64,000 nt of DNA from Acipenser ruthenus. Its lineage: Eukaryota; Chordata; Actinopteri; Acipenseriformes; Acipenseridae. The stretch covers positions 21,559,188 to 21,623,187 of the forward strand of contig NC_081198.1 of NCBI RefSeq assembly GCF_902713425.1, in the 5' to 3' direction. The notes under the pieces were generated by a model. It saw only the letters and a list, made by a program, of their open reading frames with translations. It did no database searches and was not told the DNA's origin. The position numbers were made by a program, and so were the translations under genes. Shown one piece after another: positions 30,253 through 41,277 of this stretch (positions within the stretch are counted from its first letter, which is position 1; each line of letters opens with the position of its first letter).

Positions 30253-33200
30253 TCATTCCATCTTCACGTCCTGAAGTCTGGCGATCCTCCACTCCGCGCA
30301 GGCCTTGTCCTTCCCGAGGGTCCGGATGTCCAGAATTACAAAGTCCTTGATAAGAGTTTGTGCCCTTCTGGTCGTGGTGATAGTGTCTAGCTCCTGCTTG
30401 TGATAGACACAGACGTTACGGCCTTCCCACAGGATCTGCTTGACAACATTGATGACACGCCAAACGCACTTAGCTGTGCTGGTAGTGATTCCTCCCGCAG
30501 GCCCATAGAGCACAGTCTCAGCGGTCATCTTGGCCGTGTCAGCAAACCTGTTTAGGAAGACAGAGACAGAGAGCCAGACACTGCCAGCCACATCACACTC
30601 CCAGAAGATATGGGCTGGTGTTTCTCTCTTGCGGCACTTTGCATAGGGGCATGTTTCTGCTTGGGCTAGTCCCCTCCTGAACATGAACGCTCGAGTGGGG
30701 AGTGCACTGTGGACGGTGTTCCATGCTATATCCTTCTGGACATTACTGAGGCAGCTGTGAGACACATTCTCCCAGATTTTTTGGCTTTGGGTGAGGGAGA
30801 AAGTAGCTACTTTTTCAATTTCCTGGGAACCGGCAAGATATTTAGTTACAGCCTTGTATTCCCAGGAGGCCAATTTTGCTTTATCTAAGCCCAATTTATA
30901 TATAGTGTCCCTTAAGGTTCTATAATACAATGGGGGGTCCCAGGAGTACGGCACGGTGTTATCAATAGTGCAGAGGCCCAAGGCCCTGAGACAGGTGGCA
31001 AAATAGAAACGATTCATGTAACATACCTTCCTGTCCAGGGCCTGGATGTTCTTGATAGTTTGCGTGAGCCCCTGCACTCGGGTGAGCTGCACAACGTCCG
31101 GGACCCCCTTACCTCCCTTCTTGTCGGCTTTACTCAGAGTGGCTCGCTTTACCCTCTCCATCTTGCTGCCCCAGATAAAGCGGTGGATAATGCGGTCCAC
31201 CACTTTTTTGGTGGTCCTGTCTGGGGGAAAGATTTTTCCTACATAAGAGAGGATGGGGAACAGTATAGACTTGGTTATTAATACTCTACCCGTCATTGTT
31301 AAGGATCTTGTGCTCCATCCGCCAATCTTTTTACGGACCTGGTTAATGGCCGCCGTCCAGCTCTGGGCCCCCGAGCTATTGTTCTCGAAAATGAGGCCCA
31401 GAATCTTGATTTTGTCCTTTTTGACAGGGTACATGTCCGACAGTTCCCTATCTACCTGCCAATTTTTAGACACGTAGACTTCGCTCTTGGACTTATTAAT
31501 CACTGCCCCGGTCGCCGTGCAGTACTTCTCAAGGATATTACTAATCCGAGGTACCGACGATGTGTTGGTGCAAATGAGTGACACATCGTCCATATATGCT
31601 GTTGTTTTGACCTGGACCCCGTTGGATCCAGGCAGCTGGAAACCAGTTATATTGGTATCCCTACGAATTGCCTGCAGGAGGGGTTCAATGCACACGACAT
31701 ATAGCAGTGGGGATAGTGGGCAACCCTGTCTGACCCCTGACTGGATAGATATTTTACCAGTCAGGTGCCTGTTCACCAAGACTCGGGTACTAATGTTTGT
31801 ATATATGGTTTTAACCCACTCCCTAAGTCCAGGAGCGAATTTCATCTGGTCCATCACTTTGTACATATATTCATGGCTTACCCTATCGAACGCCTTCTCC
31901 TGGTCAAGGTTGAACAGGCAGAGGGGATGGTTCCGTTCTCTAGAATAAGCCAGAATGTCCCTTGTTAACATTAAAATATCCGTGATGGACCTCCCTGGGA
32001 CGCCACAAGCCTGGTCAGGGCCAATGACCAAAGGGAGGTGTACTTGTAGCCGGAGCATCAGAGCTTTGGCTAGTATCTTGTAATCCACGCAAAGGAGGCT
32101 GATTGGGCGCCAATTCCGTAGATCTTTAACTTCCCCTTTCTTATGAAGGAGAGTAATTACACTCTCCCGCATAGAAGGGCCCAACCGCTTCTCCCTGTAG
32201 ACCGCTCTGTAGACCTCCGCTAAATGGACTTTTAGCGTGTCCCAAAAAAGATGGTAATACTCACCCGGGATGCCATCTGGACCTGGCGTCTTACCGGTGT
32301 TCATGGTCTTAACCGCCTGGGTGAGCTCCTCCAGCGTGAGTTCTGGGTCCTTCTCCTCCTCCTCGTCGTCCCGCACTGAGTCAGGCTCCAACTGGCTCAG
32401 GAACCACTCTATCAGGGTGTCATCTGTAGCTTTGATGTTATACAGGTCCCTATAGAAGTTCTCTACCACTTTTTTCACTCCCTCACTATCCTCTACTATC
32501 CTCCCCCTGCTGTCGAGCATGGAGGACATCAAGTGCCGCTTCTCCCTCGTTTTCTGGAAGAAGAAGCGAGTACACTTTTCGTCTTCCTCCATTTTTTGCA
32601 CTTTTGCATTGTGCATGACCTTTCGTTGTTCCTCCCTACAAAGCACTGAAAGATCTAGCTTGGTCTGGGCTATCTCGTCGCTTACAGGGAACCCCCGAAG
32701 CTGAAGCAGGCTCAGACGCTGGAGGGCAGCATTCAGGTATTTATATTTGGCCCTCCTTTCTTTTGCTTTCCTCTTGCCTGCTGCTATGAAATAACCCTTA
32801 GTTCTCATTTTGACCATCTCCCACCACTCTATAGGGGAGTTGAATAGGTCACGCAAAGTGGTCCACTCAACAAGCCTGCTCTTATAGGCTGCAGCTATGG
32901 AGGGGTCATCGAGTAAGGAGGTGTTTAATTTCCAGACCCCTGACCCCATCTGGGAGGTCTGAGGGACCTGCAATGTTACCTGCAGGAGCCTATGGTCAGA
33001 GAAGAAGACGGCCTGGGTGTCTACTGCCGTCTTCGTAAGGGAGCTGGTATGCAGGACGAGATCTATACGGGAGAAGGAGGTCCCAGATGAGCTCACCCAG
33101 GTAAAGGGAGGCACCAGGTCCTTACCTGCATCACACAGGGAGAAATCAGATATTACGGAGGACAAAACTCTACTAGAGCGGTCGTTGCGTGGCCTGCTCC

Positions 33201-33696
33201 GGTCTACGTCCCTCAGAGCACAATTGAAGTCACCTGACACGATGACGGGTACGTTCCCCAGCAGGAGTGGACGCAGCTGTGGAAAAAATTGAACTCTTTC
33301 GTTTTGGTTAGTGGGTGCGTAGACATTGACCAGTCTGAGGGGAGTGTTGTTGTATGTCACATCCACGCTCAGAATTCTACCAGGTTCTACCTCCCTGCTG
33401 CTGCGGGAGGTAATAAATGGGTTTTTAAACAGGATACCTACTCCGTCGGCTCTGGCTATGTTGGAGCCCGACCAGAAGGAGTCCCCCAGGGTCCAACTCT
33501 CCTTCAGGTCCCTATAATCAGGGCTCGACGAAATACCACACTCCTGCAGAAAGATGAGATCTGCTTTCAAGTTAGCTAGATAGTTTAGTACATCAAATCT
33601 TTTTTGTGTCTCCCTGATGCTCCTGACATTAACAGACACACATATCAGGGCCATCAGGGTAGCTAACAAGAAAAGGAGTCGCTGCGTCCACCCCAT
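30253..33696 (-). CDS. LINE copy 5 ORF2: endonuclease-reverse transcriptase, open
   Basis: 1147 codons with all motifs. Shares the C-terminal IARLQDVKME and the cattcc start of the 3' UTR with copy 7. One private V-to-A change at GLAQAETC lies just before the zinc motif. The ORF2 start is 172 nt downstream of the shifted ORF1 stop, so the usual 5-nt spacing is lost. Confidence 0.93.
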   Translation of the reverse strand: MGWTQRLLFLLATLMALICVSVNVRSIRETQKRFDVLNYLANLKADLIFLQECGISSSPDYRDLKESWTLGDSFWSGSNIARADGVGILFKNPFITSRSSREVEPGRILSVDVTYNNTPLRLVNVYAPTNQNERVQFFPQLRPLLLGNVPVIVSGDFNCALRDVDRSRPRNDRSSRVLSSVISDFSLCDAGKDLVPPFTWVSSSGTSFSRIDLVLHTSSLTKTAVDTQAVFFSDHRLLQVTLQVPQTSQMGSGVWKLNTSLLDDPSIAAAYKSRLVEWTTLRDLFNSPIEWWEMVKMRTKGYFIAAGKRKAKERRAKYKYLNAALQRLSLLQLRGFPVSDEIAQTKLDLSVLCREEQRKVMHNAKVQKMEEDEKCTRFFFQKTREKRHLMSSMLDSRGRIVEDSEGVKKVVENFYRDLYNIKATDDTLIEWFLSQLEPDSVRDDEEEEKDPELTLEELTQAVKTMNTGKTPGPDGIPGEYYHLFWDTLKVHLAEVYRAVYREKRLGPSMRESVITLLHKKGEVKDLRNWRPISLLCVDYKILAKALMLRLQVHLPLVIGPDQACGVPGRSITDILMLTRDILAYSRERNHPLCLFNLDQEKAFDRVSHEYMYKVMDQMKFAPGLREWVKTIYTNISTRVLVNRHLTGKISIQSGVRQGCPLSPLLYVVCIEPLLQAIRRDTNITGFQLPGSNGVQVKTTAYMDDVSLICTNTSSVPRISNILEKYCTATGAVINKSKSEVYVSKNWQVDRELSDMYPVKKDKIKILGLIFENNSSGAQSWTAAINQVRKKIGGWSTRSLTMTGRVLITKSILFPILSYVGKIFPPDRTTKKVVDRIIHRFIWGSKMERVKRATLSKADKKGGKGVPDVVQLTRVQGLTQTIKNIQALDRKVCYMNRFYFATCLRALGLCTIDNTVPYSWDPPLYYRTLRDTIYKLGLDKAKLASWEYKAVTKYLAGSQEIEKVATFSLTQSQKIWENVSHSCLSNVQKDIAWNTVHSALPTRAFMFRRGLAQAETCPYAKCRKRETPAHIFWECDVAGSVWLSVSVFLNRFADTAKMTAETVLYGPAGGITTSTAKCVWRVINVVKQILWEGRNVCVYHKQELDTITTTRRAQTLIKDFVILDIRTLGKDKACAEWRIARLQDVKME

Positions 33697-33701
33697 AGCG
33701 A

Positions 33702-35650
33702 CTATGATTGGGAGGTCGGGACACTCTTCCTACTCTTAGCTCTACGCTTGCTTCGAGGGGGCTTGGGCTTATTTGCAACTCCCATCACCCCTGAGAAGGT
33801 ACTCACTGCTGCCTTGTCCAAGAAGGCACCGTCTTTATATGCACAGTACGTGGAGTTGTTGGGGCTATTCAACTCCCCACAAGGTAAGTCTGGTGGAACT
33901 TGCTCAGGGCCCCTCGGAACGTGTGGGTCAGCTTTGTCCTGGGGGGGGGGGTTATGACAGACAGCATTCTTTGGCTGTTACCGTCTGTTGAATTGGAGCT
34001 GTTAGCAGACTTCTGGCTTACCGCGTCCAGGGGTATTCCCATGTCCTCCAGTGCTGTATCTAGGAGGACCTCTAGGGGGCCCCTGGTTTTGCCCATACAA
34101 GGGAGGGGGTCAAGGATGCTTTGAAGGGAGGCCCTTCGCTTGAAGAGGGTCATTGCTACCGAGGTACTGCTGGTCAGGGAAGGTGTTGACCCAGACCTCT
34201 CCCTCGGTGCATTAGTGAACACCTCTTCTGCGAGGTGTGCTAGGGTTTGTGCCAACGACTGGGAAGGCTGGCTGGGGATGCCCTGGCTGGCTGCTACCTG
34301 CCCACTAGGCGGCAGTGTAGCCGTCCCACTCGCCTCCGTCTCTGCCTGCGAGGGCAAGACTGGGGACTTTGTGTGGACATTAGCTGGTTTTGGATCTATG
34401 GGGGCCACCTGCAACTTGCTGTCTTTGATCCTGATCTTCTTTCTTTTCCCCCCCTCGTCTCTACCCTTTCTTTTCCCCACCCTCTGCTGGTTCTTCACTC
34501 CCTTCCCCTCCTTCTCACTCTCACTTTCACTGTCGCATTCGCTTTCCTCCCCCACGGACTCAATCCTTATGGCGTCATAACGAGAGCCGAGGGGGAGTGC
34601 TGGCGCTGAGAGGGCCCTACTCAGGGGGGGGCCGCTGCTGGGTCCGGGCTCCCTCCCTGCCTCGTGTTCTGCATCAGAGGAGCTACTGGAGGAGCTAGTG
34701 GAGTAGCTGTTGTACTCTCTCTCTGGGCTGGGGGAAGGGGTCCTCGTAAAACGGGACATGTCTCGGGGGCGGGGGGGTGAGGGGGGTGCTGGTGATGATG
34801 GTGGTGCTGGAGTCTGGGTCTTGGATACTGTTGGTGGTGATGTGGACTGATCTTTGTTACTTGCTCCCTCTTCCTGCTCAGGCCTAGGCTTGTTCGTATT
34901 TGCCTTGCTGGCTCTGGCCATGTTGGCATAGGAAGAGGGGCAGTCCTTAAACAGGTGCCCCTTCTTTCCACACAAATTGCACTGCCTCTCTTCTCTGCAG
35001 TGGCTGGTCTCGTGGGGGGCGCCGCAGTTCCTGCACTTGACTACAGTACATGCGGCCGCCAGGTGTCCTAATTCCCCACATTTCCTGCAGAGTTTTGGCA
35101 TCCCATTATAGAATACCAGCCCTCTGTTGGGCCCTAACACTATGGAGTTTGGAATGTGGCGGACGCCTCCAATGCCCGATGGATCAACATTAAGGCGTAC
35201 CAGCCACTTTCTGGCTCCTGTCCAAACCCCATCTTCATCTGTAATTTTCCTCCCTTCTGATGACACCCTCCCATAGCGGTTAAGCCATGTTGTAATATCA
35301 TAGTCGCTAACAGCCTCATTGAAAAATTGGACAGTAACAACTTTCATTTCTCTGTCTGTCAGTGCATCCACACAAAATTCTTTGTATGGAGCGAGATATT
35401 TATTCTCCCCCCAAAAGGACCACATTTCTTGTAACTTTTGGGGGTTCCTAAAACTGACCTCAAACACTTCCTTAAGCCCTGGCAATTTCACCAAACAATT
35501 CAAGTCAGAAGGGGAAAAACCCATACCCCTCTGAAGAATGGTCCGGCTGAACTCCAGTCTCGTCAGTCCTGGTTCCGTTTCCTCTTGCTGGGTCCTTGTG
35601 AAGCGCACCGCATTGTGCCTCCTAGTCTCCTGGGTTGGCCGGAACGCCAT
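33702..35650 (-). CDS. LINE copy 5 ORF1, alternative C-terminus (593 aa)
   Basis: Open from 35650 to 33869. The three CCHC knuckles (about 188-201, 206-218, 224-237) and the S/P-rich, acidic and basic segments are present. An 11-G run (about 33941-33951; 9 in copy 7) moves the frame, so the protein ends LTHTFRGALSKFHQTYLVGS and lacks the KPPRSKRRAKSRK basic tail. The rest of the locus to 33702 is out of frame. The start has TRTQQEE in place of TRNKQDE, shared with copy 6. Confidence 0.85.
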
Positions 35651-36265
35651 CCTTCAGCTGGCTCCTCCGATTAGGGTGGGAGAAGCCTCTGGACGTCCGG
35701 GTTGTCTCTCTCTACGGAAAAGAAACAACGTAAGCAGCAAATCTGGGCAGTTGAAGGAACTATTACTTTAGTCCCTGAGGAGATGGTCGCCTCGCAAGAG
35801 GGACCCCCTCCCCAGGTGAACGGTGTCCTTCCCTGGCGGAGTAGGGGGCGCTGCTTGGCACCGAGACCACGTAGGAAGAATCGTGGCTGTGACGCCTCCT
35901 CGGGGTCCGGGGCCGCCCTCTGCTCCTCCCAGATGGCGCCCTCTGCTGGGCGCCTGCTGCTCTCTCGGTCTGGATCTCGATTACAATCAAGGGCTGGGGA
36001 TGAGGTCGTCTAGGTCATCAAAGGGTCCTCAAAGGTCGTCTGGATGGTAGGTCCTCCTTCTCTCTAACTCCAGGAACGTCTGGAAAAGCCGGAACCGCCT
36101 GAAAAAGAAAAAAACTGGAACCGCCTGAAAAAGAAAAAACTGCTCTCAACAGTCAACAAAATCTTGAAAGACCCTCGGCCTGGATTGGGCAAGCCAAAAC
36201 CAGACTGAGCACTAGTCTTCCAAAAAGTTGCCGAGCTGAAGAAAGCCAGTTAAAAAAAAAAAAAA

Positions 36266-36435
36266 GGTACTGCAATACCGGGCCGATGCGTGGAGTGGAC
36301 GGAGCAAGCCCCTGTTCCATCTCCCGATTCCAAAAATCAATTTAATATATGGTCCCCTGATAGGGGACATATCAGATATTAAACTGATAAGAACAGATAC
36401 TACACTTGATCTTAGCCAAAAGGCCGAGAAGCGAT
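36266..36435 (-). ncRNA. RNU2: U2 snRNA nt 1-170, fused to LINE copy 5
   Basis: U2 lacking its last 19 nt and the 3' box, which are replaced by a T tract (sense) and the LINE 5' UTR. One change at nt 67 (36369). Stem-loop IV is incomplete. With promoter present but no 3' box nearby, transcription could continue into the LINE. Confidence 0.95.
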
Positions 36436-36484
36436 GGCGACTTGGCCCTTGCCCAGGGCCCCCCAGCCCGGACGGCACAGGGGG

Positions 36485-36691
36485 ATTCAAAGGTGGTTGC
36501 AAAATTCCAAGCACAAGCAGACCCCCAAAAAACGGGCTGCTGCTTCCAGAGGGGAAATGTGCAATTTAAGCAGGAGGAAACAAAACAAAGCAAAAACACA
36601 CACATAACACCAAAAACAAAACATAAACTGGCGGAGTGCGTCTTACAAATAGTCATGCCAAGCTGCTATGCTGTGCAAGGTGCCTTGGGTA
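36485..36691 (-). promoter_or_regulatory. U2 promoter upstream of the U2-LINE copy 5 fusion
   Basis: PSE 36485-36500 with one change (GCAACCACCTTTGAAT); octamer-like 36643-36650; SPH-like 36674-36691 unchanged. Confidence 0.75.
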
Positions 36692-36827
36692 ACTACAACT
36701 GTGCCTCGCTGGCTGGCTGGCTTGCTAAGAAGGTCCTGGCATAGGGACATGTTCCACCACACTTGTCTGGTTAGCTGCATGCTCCCAGGAAACAACCTGC
36801 TGCTGTCTACATCATCACCATATGTGA

Positions 36828-36929
36828 ATAAAAGAAAGAAAGACAGCAAGAAAGAAAGAAAGACAGCAAGAAAGAAAGAGAGAAAGAAAGAGAGAAAGAA
36901 AGAAAGAAAGAGAGAAAGAAAAAAAAAAG
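36828..36929. repeat. Polypurine microsatellite, U2 spacer 9
   Basis: GAAA tract with a local duplication of the gacagcaagaaagaaag start. Confidence 0.95.
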
Positions 36930-37040
36930 AAGTAAAACGGCGGGAAAACTTGCATCAACACTGGCACTCTCCCTCCAGCAGGGGTAGACAAAATGCTCAC
37001 AGGAGAGATCCAGATCTGACTTTGACCAACGTTAGAGAAA

Positions 37041-37176
37041 GGTGTGCACCGTTCCCGGAGGTACTGCAATACCGGGCCGATGCGTGGAGTGGACGGAGCA
37101 AGCCCCTGTTCCATCTCCCGATTCCAAAAATCAATTTAATATATGGTCCCCTGATAGGGGACGTATCAGATATTAA
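37041..37176 (-). ncRNA. RNU2: U2 snRNA 3' fragment (nt 54-189), cut by LINE copy 6
   Basis: Consensus U2 3' domain, 3' box at 37015-37030. LINE copy 6 begins at 37177. Confidence 0.95.
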
Positions 37177-37825
37177 TACTCTTTTATTGAGATTTTACAT
37201 TTTTTACATTTACACCCATTCGTTTTTTTCATTCATTTTACATTTCTTTTAAAGATGACATTCATGCATACAGACATACATTTTGTTTTAAAAGCATTTA
37301 AAATACATTTAAAAACACCAAGACAATTGTGCTTTGTACATGGTTAAAACAGACACAGATTAAAATCAACATGAAAAAAACCTGTGCTGCTTTAAAAGTG
37401 ACTGGAAAAAAAGAACCATCTATAAAAAACCAGTGTTTGTGAGGGCCGGGGAGTGCTCTCTAAAAAAGTTCAAAAGTGAACATAAAACTAGATCTAAAAC
37501 AGGGACAGGGGAAAAGGGACAGTGTATAGAACAGTGAGTTAAAATTCTAAAATTTTAAAACACTTAAAATGTAACTTTTAATAGTTTACATTAAAAATCT
37601 TAAAGATACATAAAACAAAACAAAACAAAATCAAATAAAACATTCAACGTAAATCAAATAAAAGTCAATAAAACTGAAACAAAAAGACTACATAAAACCA
37701 GGGCACCGTTGAAAAACGGTCATGCCAGCTAAAAAGGGCGGAATGCTGGCATGACAAAATAAATAAAAGGCTTAGCGGTGCCCCGTAGTCCCGCTCCTAG
37801 GAGCTAGCGGTTCCAGTTTTTTCCT

Positions 37826-40800
37826 TTATTCCATCTTCACGTCCTGAAGTCCGGCGATCCTCCACTCCGCGCAGGCCTTGTCCTTCCCGAGGGTCCGGAT
37901 GTCCAGAATTACAAAGTCCTTGATAAGAGTTTGTGCCCTTCTGGTCGTGGTGATAGTGTCTAGCTCCTGCTTGTGATAGACACAGACGTTACAGCCTTCC
38001 CACAGGATCTGCTTGACAACATTGATGACACGCCAAACGCACTTAGCTGTGCTGGTAGCGATTCCTCCCGCAGGCCCATAGAGCACAGTCTCAGCGGTCA
38101 TCTTGGCCGTGTCAGCAAACCTGTTTAGGAAGACAGAGACAGAGAGCCAGACACTGCCAGCCACATCACACTCCCAGAAGATATGGGCTGGTGTTTCTCT
38201 CTTGCGGCACTTTGCATAGGGGCATGTTTCTACTTGGGCTAGTCCCCTCCTGAACATGAACGCTCGAGTGGGGAGTGCACTGTGGACGGTGTTCCATGCT
38301 ATATCCTTCTGGACATTACTGAGGCAGCTGTGAGACACATTCTCCCAGATTTTTTGGCTTTGGGTGAGGGAGAAAGTAGCTACTTTTTCAATTTCCTGGG
38401 AACCGGCAAGATATTTAGTTACAGCCTTGTATTCCCAGGAGGCCAATTTTGCTTTATCTAAGCCCAATTTATATATAGTGTCCCTTAAGGTTCTATAATA
38501 CAATGGGGGGTCCCAGGAGTACGGCACGGTGTTATCAATAGTGCAGAGGCCCAAGGCCCTGAGACAGGTGGCAAAATAGAAACGATTCATGTAACATACC
38601 TTCCTGTCCAGGGCCTGGATGTTCTTGATAGTTTGCGTGAGCCCCTGCACTCGGGTGAGCTGCACAACGTCCGGGACCCCCTTACCTCCCTTCTTGTCGG
38701 CTTTACTCAGGGTGGCTCGCTTTACCCTCTCCATCTTGCTGCCCCAGATAAAGCGGTGGATAATGCGGTCCACCACTTTTTTGGTGGTCCTGTCTGGGGG
38801 AAAGATTTTTCCTACATAAGAGAGGATGGGGAACAGTATAGACTTGGTTATTAATACTCTACCCGTCATTGTTAAGGATCTTGTGCTCCATCCGCCAATC
38901 TTTTTACGGACCTGGTTAATGGCCGCCGTCCAGCTCTGGGCCCCCGAGCTATTGTTCTCGAAAATGAGGCCCAGAATCTTGATTTTGTCCTTTTTGACAG
39001 GGTACATGTCCGACAGTTCCCTATCTACCTGCCAATTTTTAGACACGTAGACTTCGCTCTTGGACTTATTAATCACTGCCCCGGTCGCCGTGCAGTACTT
39101 CTCAAGGATATTACTAATCCGAGGTACCGACGATGTGTTGGTGCAAATGAGTGACACATCGTCCATATATGCTGTTGTTTTGACCTGGACCCCGTTGGAT
39201 CCAGGCAGCTGGAAACCAGTTATATTGGTATCCCTACGAATTGCCTGCAGGAGGGGTTCAATGCACACGACATATAGCAGTGGGGATAGTGGGCAACCCT
39301 GTCTGACCCCTGACTGGATAGATATTTTACCAGTCAGGTGCCTGTTCACCAAGACTCGGGTACTAATGTTTGTATAGATGGTTTTAACCCACTCCCTAAG
39401 TCCAGGAGCGAATTTCATCTGGTCCATCACTTTGTACATATATTCATGGCTTACCCTATCGAACGCCTTCTCCTGGTCAAGGTTGAACAGGCAGAGGGGA
39501 TGGTTCCGTTCTCTAGAATAAGCCAGAATGTCCCTTGTTAACATTAAAATATCCGTGATGGACCTCCCTGGGACGCCACAAGCCTGGTCGGGGCCAATGA
39601 CCAAAGGGAGGTGTACTTGTAGCCGGAGCATCAGAGCTTTGGCTAGTATCTTGTAATCCACGCAAAGGAGGCTGATTGGGCGCCAATTCCGTAGATCTTT
39701 AACTTCCCCTTTCTTATGAAGGAGAGTAATTACACTCTCCCGCATAGAAGGGCCCAACCGCTTCTCCCTGTAGACCGCTCTGTAGACCTCCGCTAAATGG
39801 ACTTTTAGCGTGTCCCAAAAAAGATGGTAATACTCACCCGGGATGCCATCTGGACCTGGCGTCTTACCGGTGTTCATGGTCTTAACCGCCTGGGTGAGCT
39901 CCTCCAGCGTGAGTTCTGGGTCCTTCTCCTCCTCCTCCTCCTCGTCCCGCACTGAGTCAGGCTCCAACTGGCTCAGGAACCACTCTATCAGGGTGTCATC
40001 TGTAGCTTTGATGTTATACAGGTCCCTATAGAAGTTCTCTACCACTTTTTTCACTCCCTCACTATCCTCTACTATCCTCCCCCTGCTGTCGAGCATGGAG
40101 GACATCAAGTGCCGCTTCTCCCTCGTTTTCTGGAAGAAGAAGCGAGTACACTTTTCGTCTTCCTCCATTTTTTGCACTTTTGCATTGTGCATGACCTTTC
40201 GTTGTTCCTCCCTACAAAGCACTGAAAGATCTAGCTTGGTCTGGGCTATCTCGTCGCTTACAGGGAACCCCCGAAGCTGAAGCAGGCTCAGACGCTGGAG
40301 GGCAGCATTCAGGTATTTATATTTGGCCCTCCTTTCTTTTGCTTTCCTCTTGCCTGCTGCTATGAAATAACCCTTAGTTCTCATTTTGACCATCTCCCAC
40401 CACTCTATAGGGGAGTTGAATAGGTCACGCAAAGTGGTCCACTCAACAAGCCTGCTCTTATAGGCTGCAGCTATGGAGGGGTCATCGAGTAAGGAGGTGT
40501 TTAATTTCCAGACCCCTGACCCCATCTGGGAGGTCTGAGGGACCTGCAATGTTACCTGCAGGAGCCTATGGTCAGAGAAGAAGACGGCCTGGGTGTCTAC
40601 TGCCGTCTTCGTAAGGGAGCTGGTATGCAGGACGAGATCTATACGGGAGAAGGAGGTCCCAGATGAGCTCACCCAGGTAAAGGGAGGCACCAGGTCCTTA
40701 CCTGCATCACACAGGGAGAAATCAGATATTACAGAGGACAAAACTCTACTAGAGCGGTCGTTGCGTGGCCTGCTCCGGTCTACGTCCCTCAGAGCACAAT

Positions 40801-41272
40801 TGAAGTCACCTGACACGATGACGGGTACGTTCCCCAGCAGGAGTGGACGCAGCTGTGGAAAAAATTGAACTCTTTCGTTTTGGTTAGTGGGTGCGTAGAC
40901 ATTGACCAGTCTGAGGGGAGTGTTGTTGTATGTCACATCCACGCTCAGAATTCTACCAGGTTCTACCTCCCTGCTGCTGCGGGAGGTAATAAATGGGTTT
41001 TTAAACAGGATACCTACTCCGTCGGCTCTGGCTATGTTGGAGCCCGACCAGAAGGAGTCCCCCAGGGTTCAACTCTCCTTCAGGTCCCTATAATCAGGGC
41101 TCGACGAAATACCACACTCCTGCAGAAAGATGAGATCTGCTTTCAAGTTAGCTAGATAGTTTAGTACATCAAATCTTTTTTGTGTCTCCCTGATGCTCCT
41201 GACATTAACAGACACACATATCAGGGCCATCAGGGTAGCTAACAAGAAAAGGAGTCGCTGCGTCCACCCCAT
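37826..41272 (-). pseudogene. LINE copy 6 ORF2, early stop
   Basis: W68 (ESWTLGD) is changed to a stop, inside the endonuclease domain. The rest is open and holds endonuclease motifs from residue 112 on, reverse transcriptase and zinc motif. One extra Glu codon in the acidic run before DPELTLEEL makes the locus 3 nt longer than usual. Confidence 0.9.
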
Positions 41273-41277
41273 AGCGA

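Larger units (their letters stand above)
29606..36251 (-). mobile_element. Keno-like LINE, copy 5, ends at inner 5' repeat, joined to U2 nt 1-170
   Basis: 3' junction standard. At the 5' end the element stops after the inner of the two ~120-bp repeats (gaaagccagt), is followed by 14 A (36252-36265), and then by U2 nt 170 to 1. The outer repeat and the shared spacer junction are absent. In sense the order is U2 promoter, U2 nt 1-170, T14, LINE. ORF2 is open; ORF1 is open but with the alternative C-terminus. Confidence 0.92.

Noticed and set aside
36252-36265. A14 tract as the poly(A) tail of another retroelement on the plus strand
   Set aside because: No element precedes it on the plus strand other than the antisense LINE 5' end, so it is treated as part of the LINE-U2 joint.
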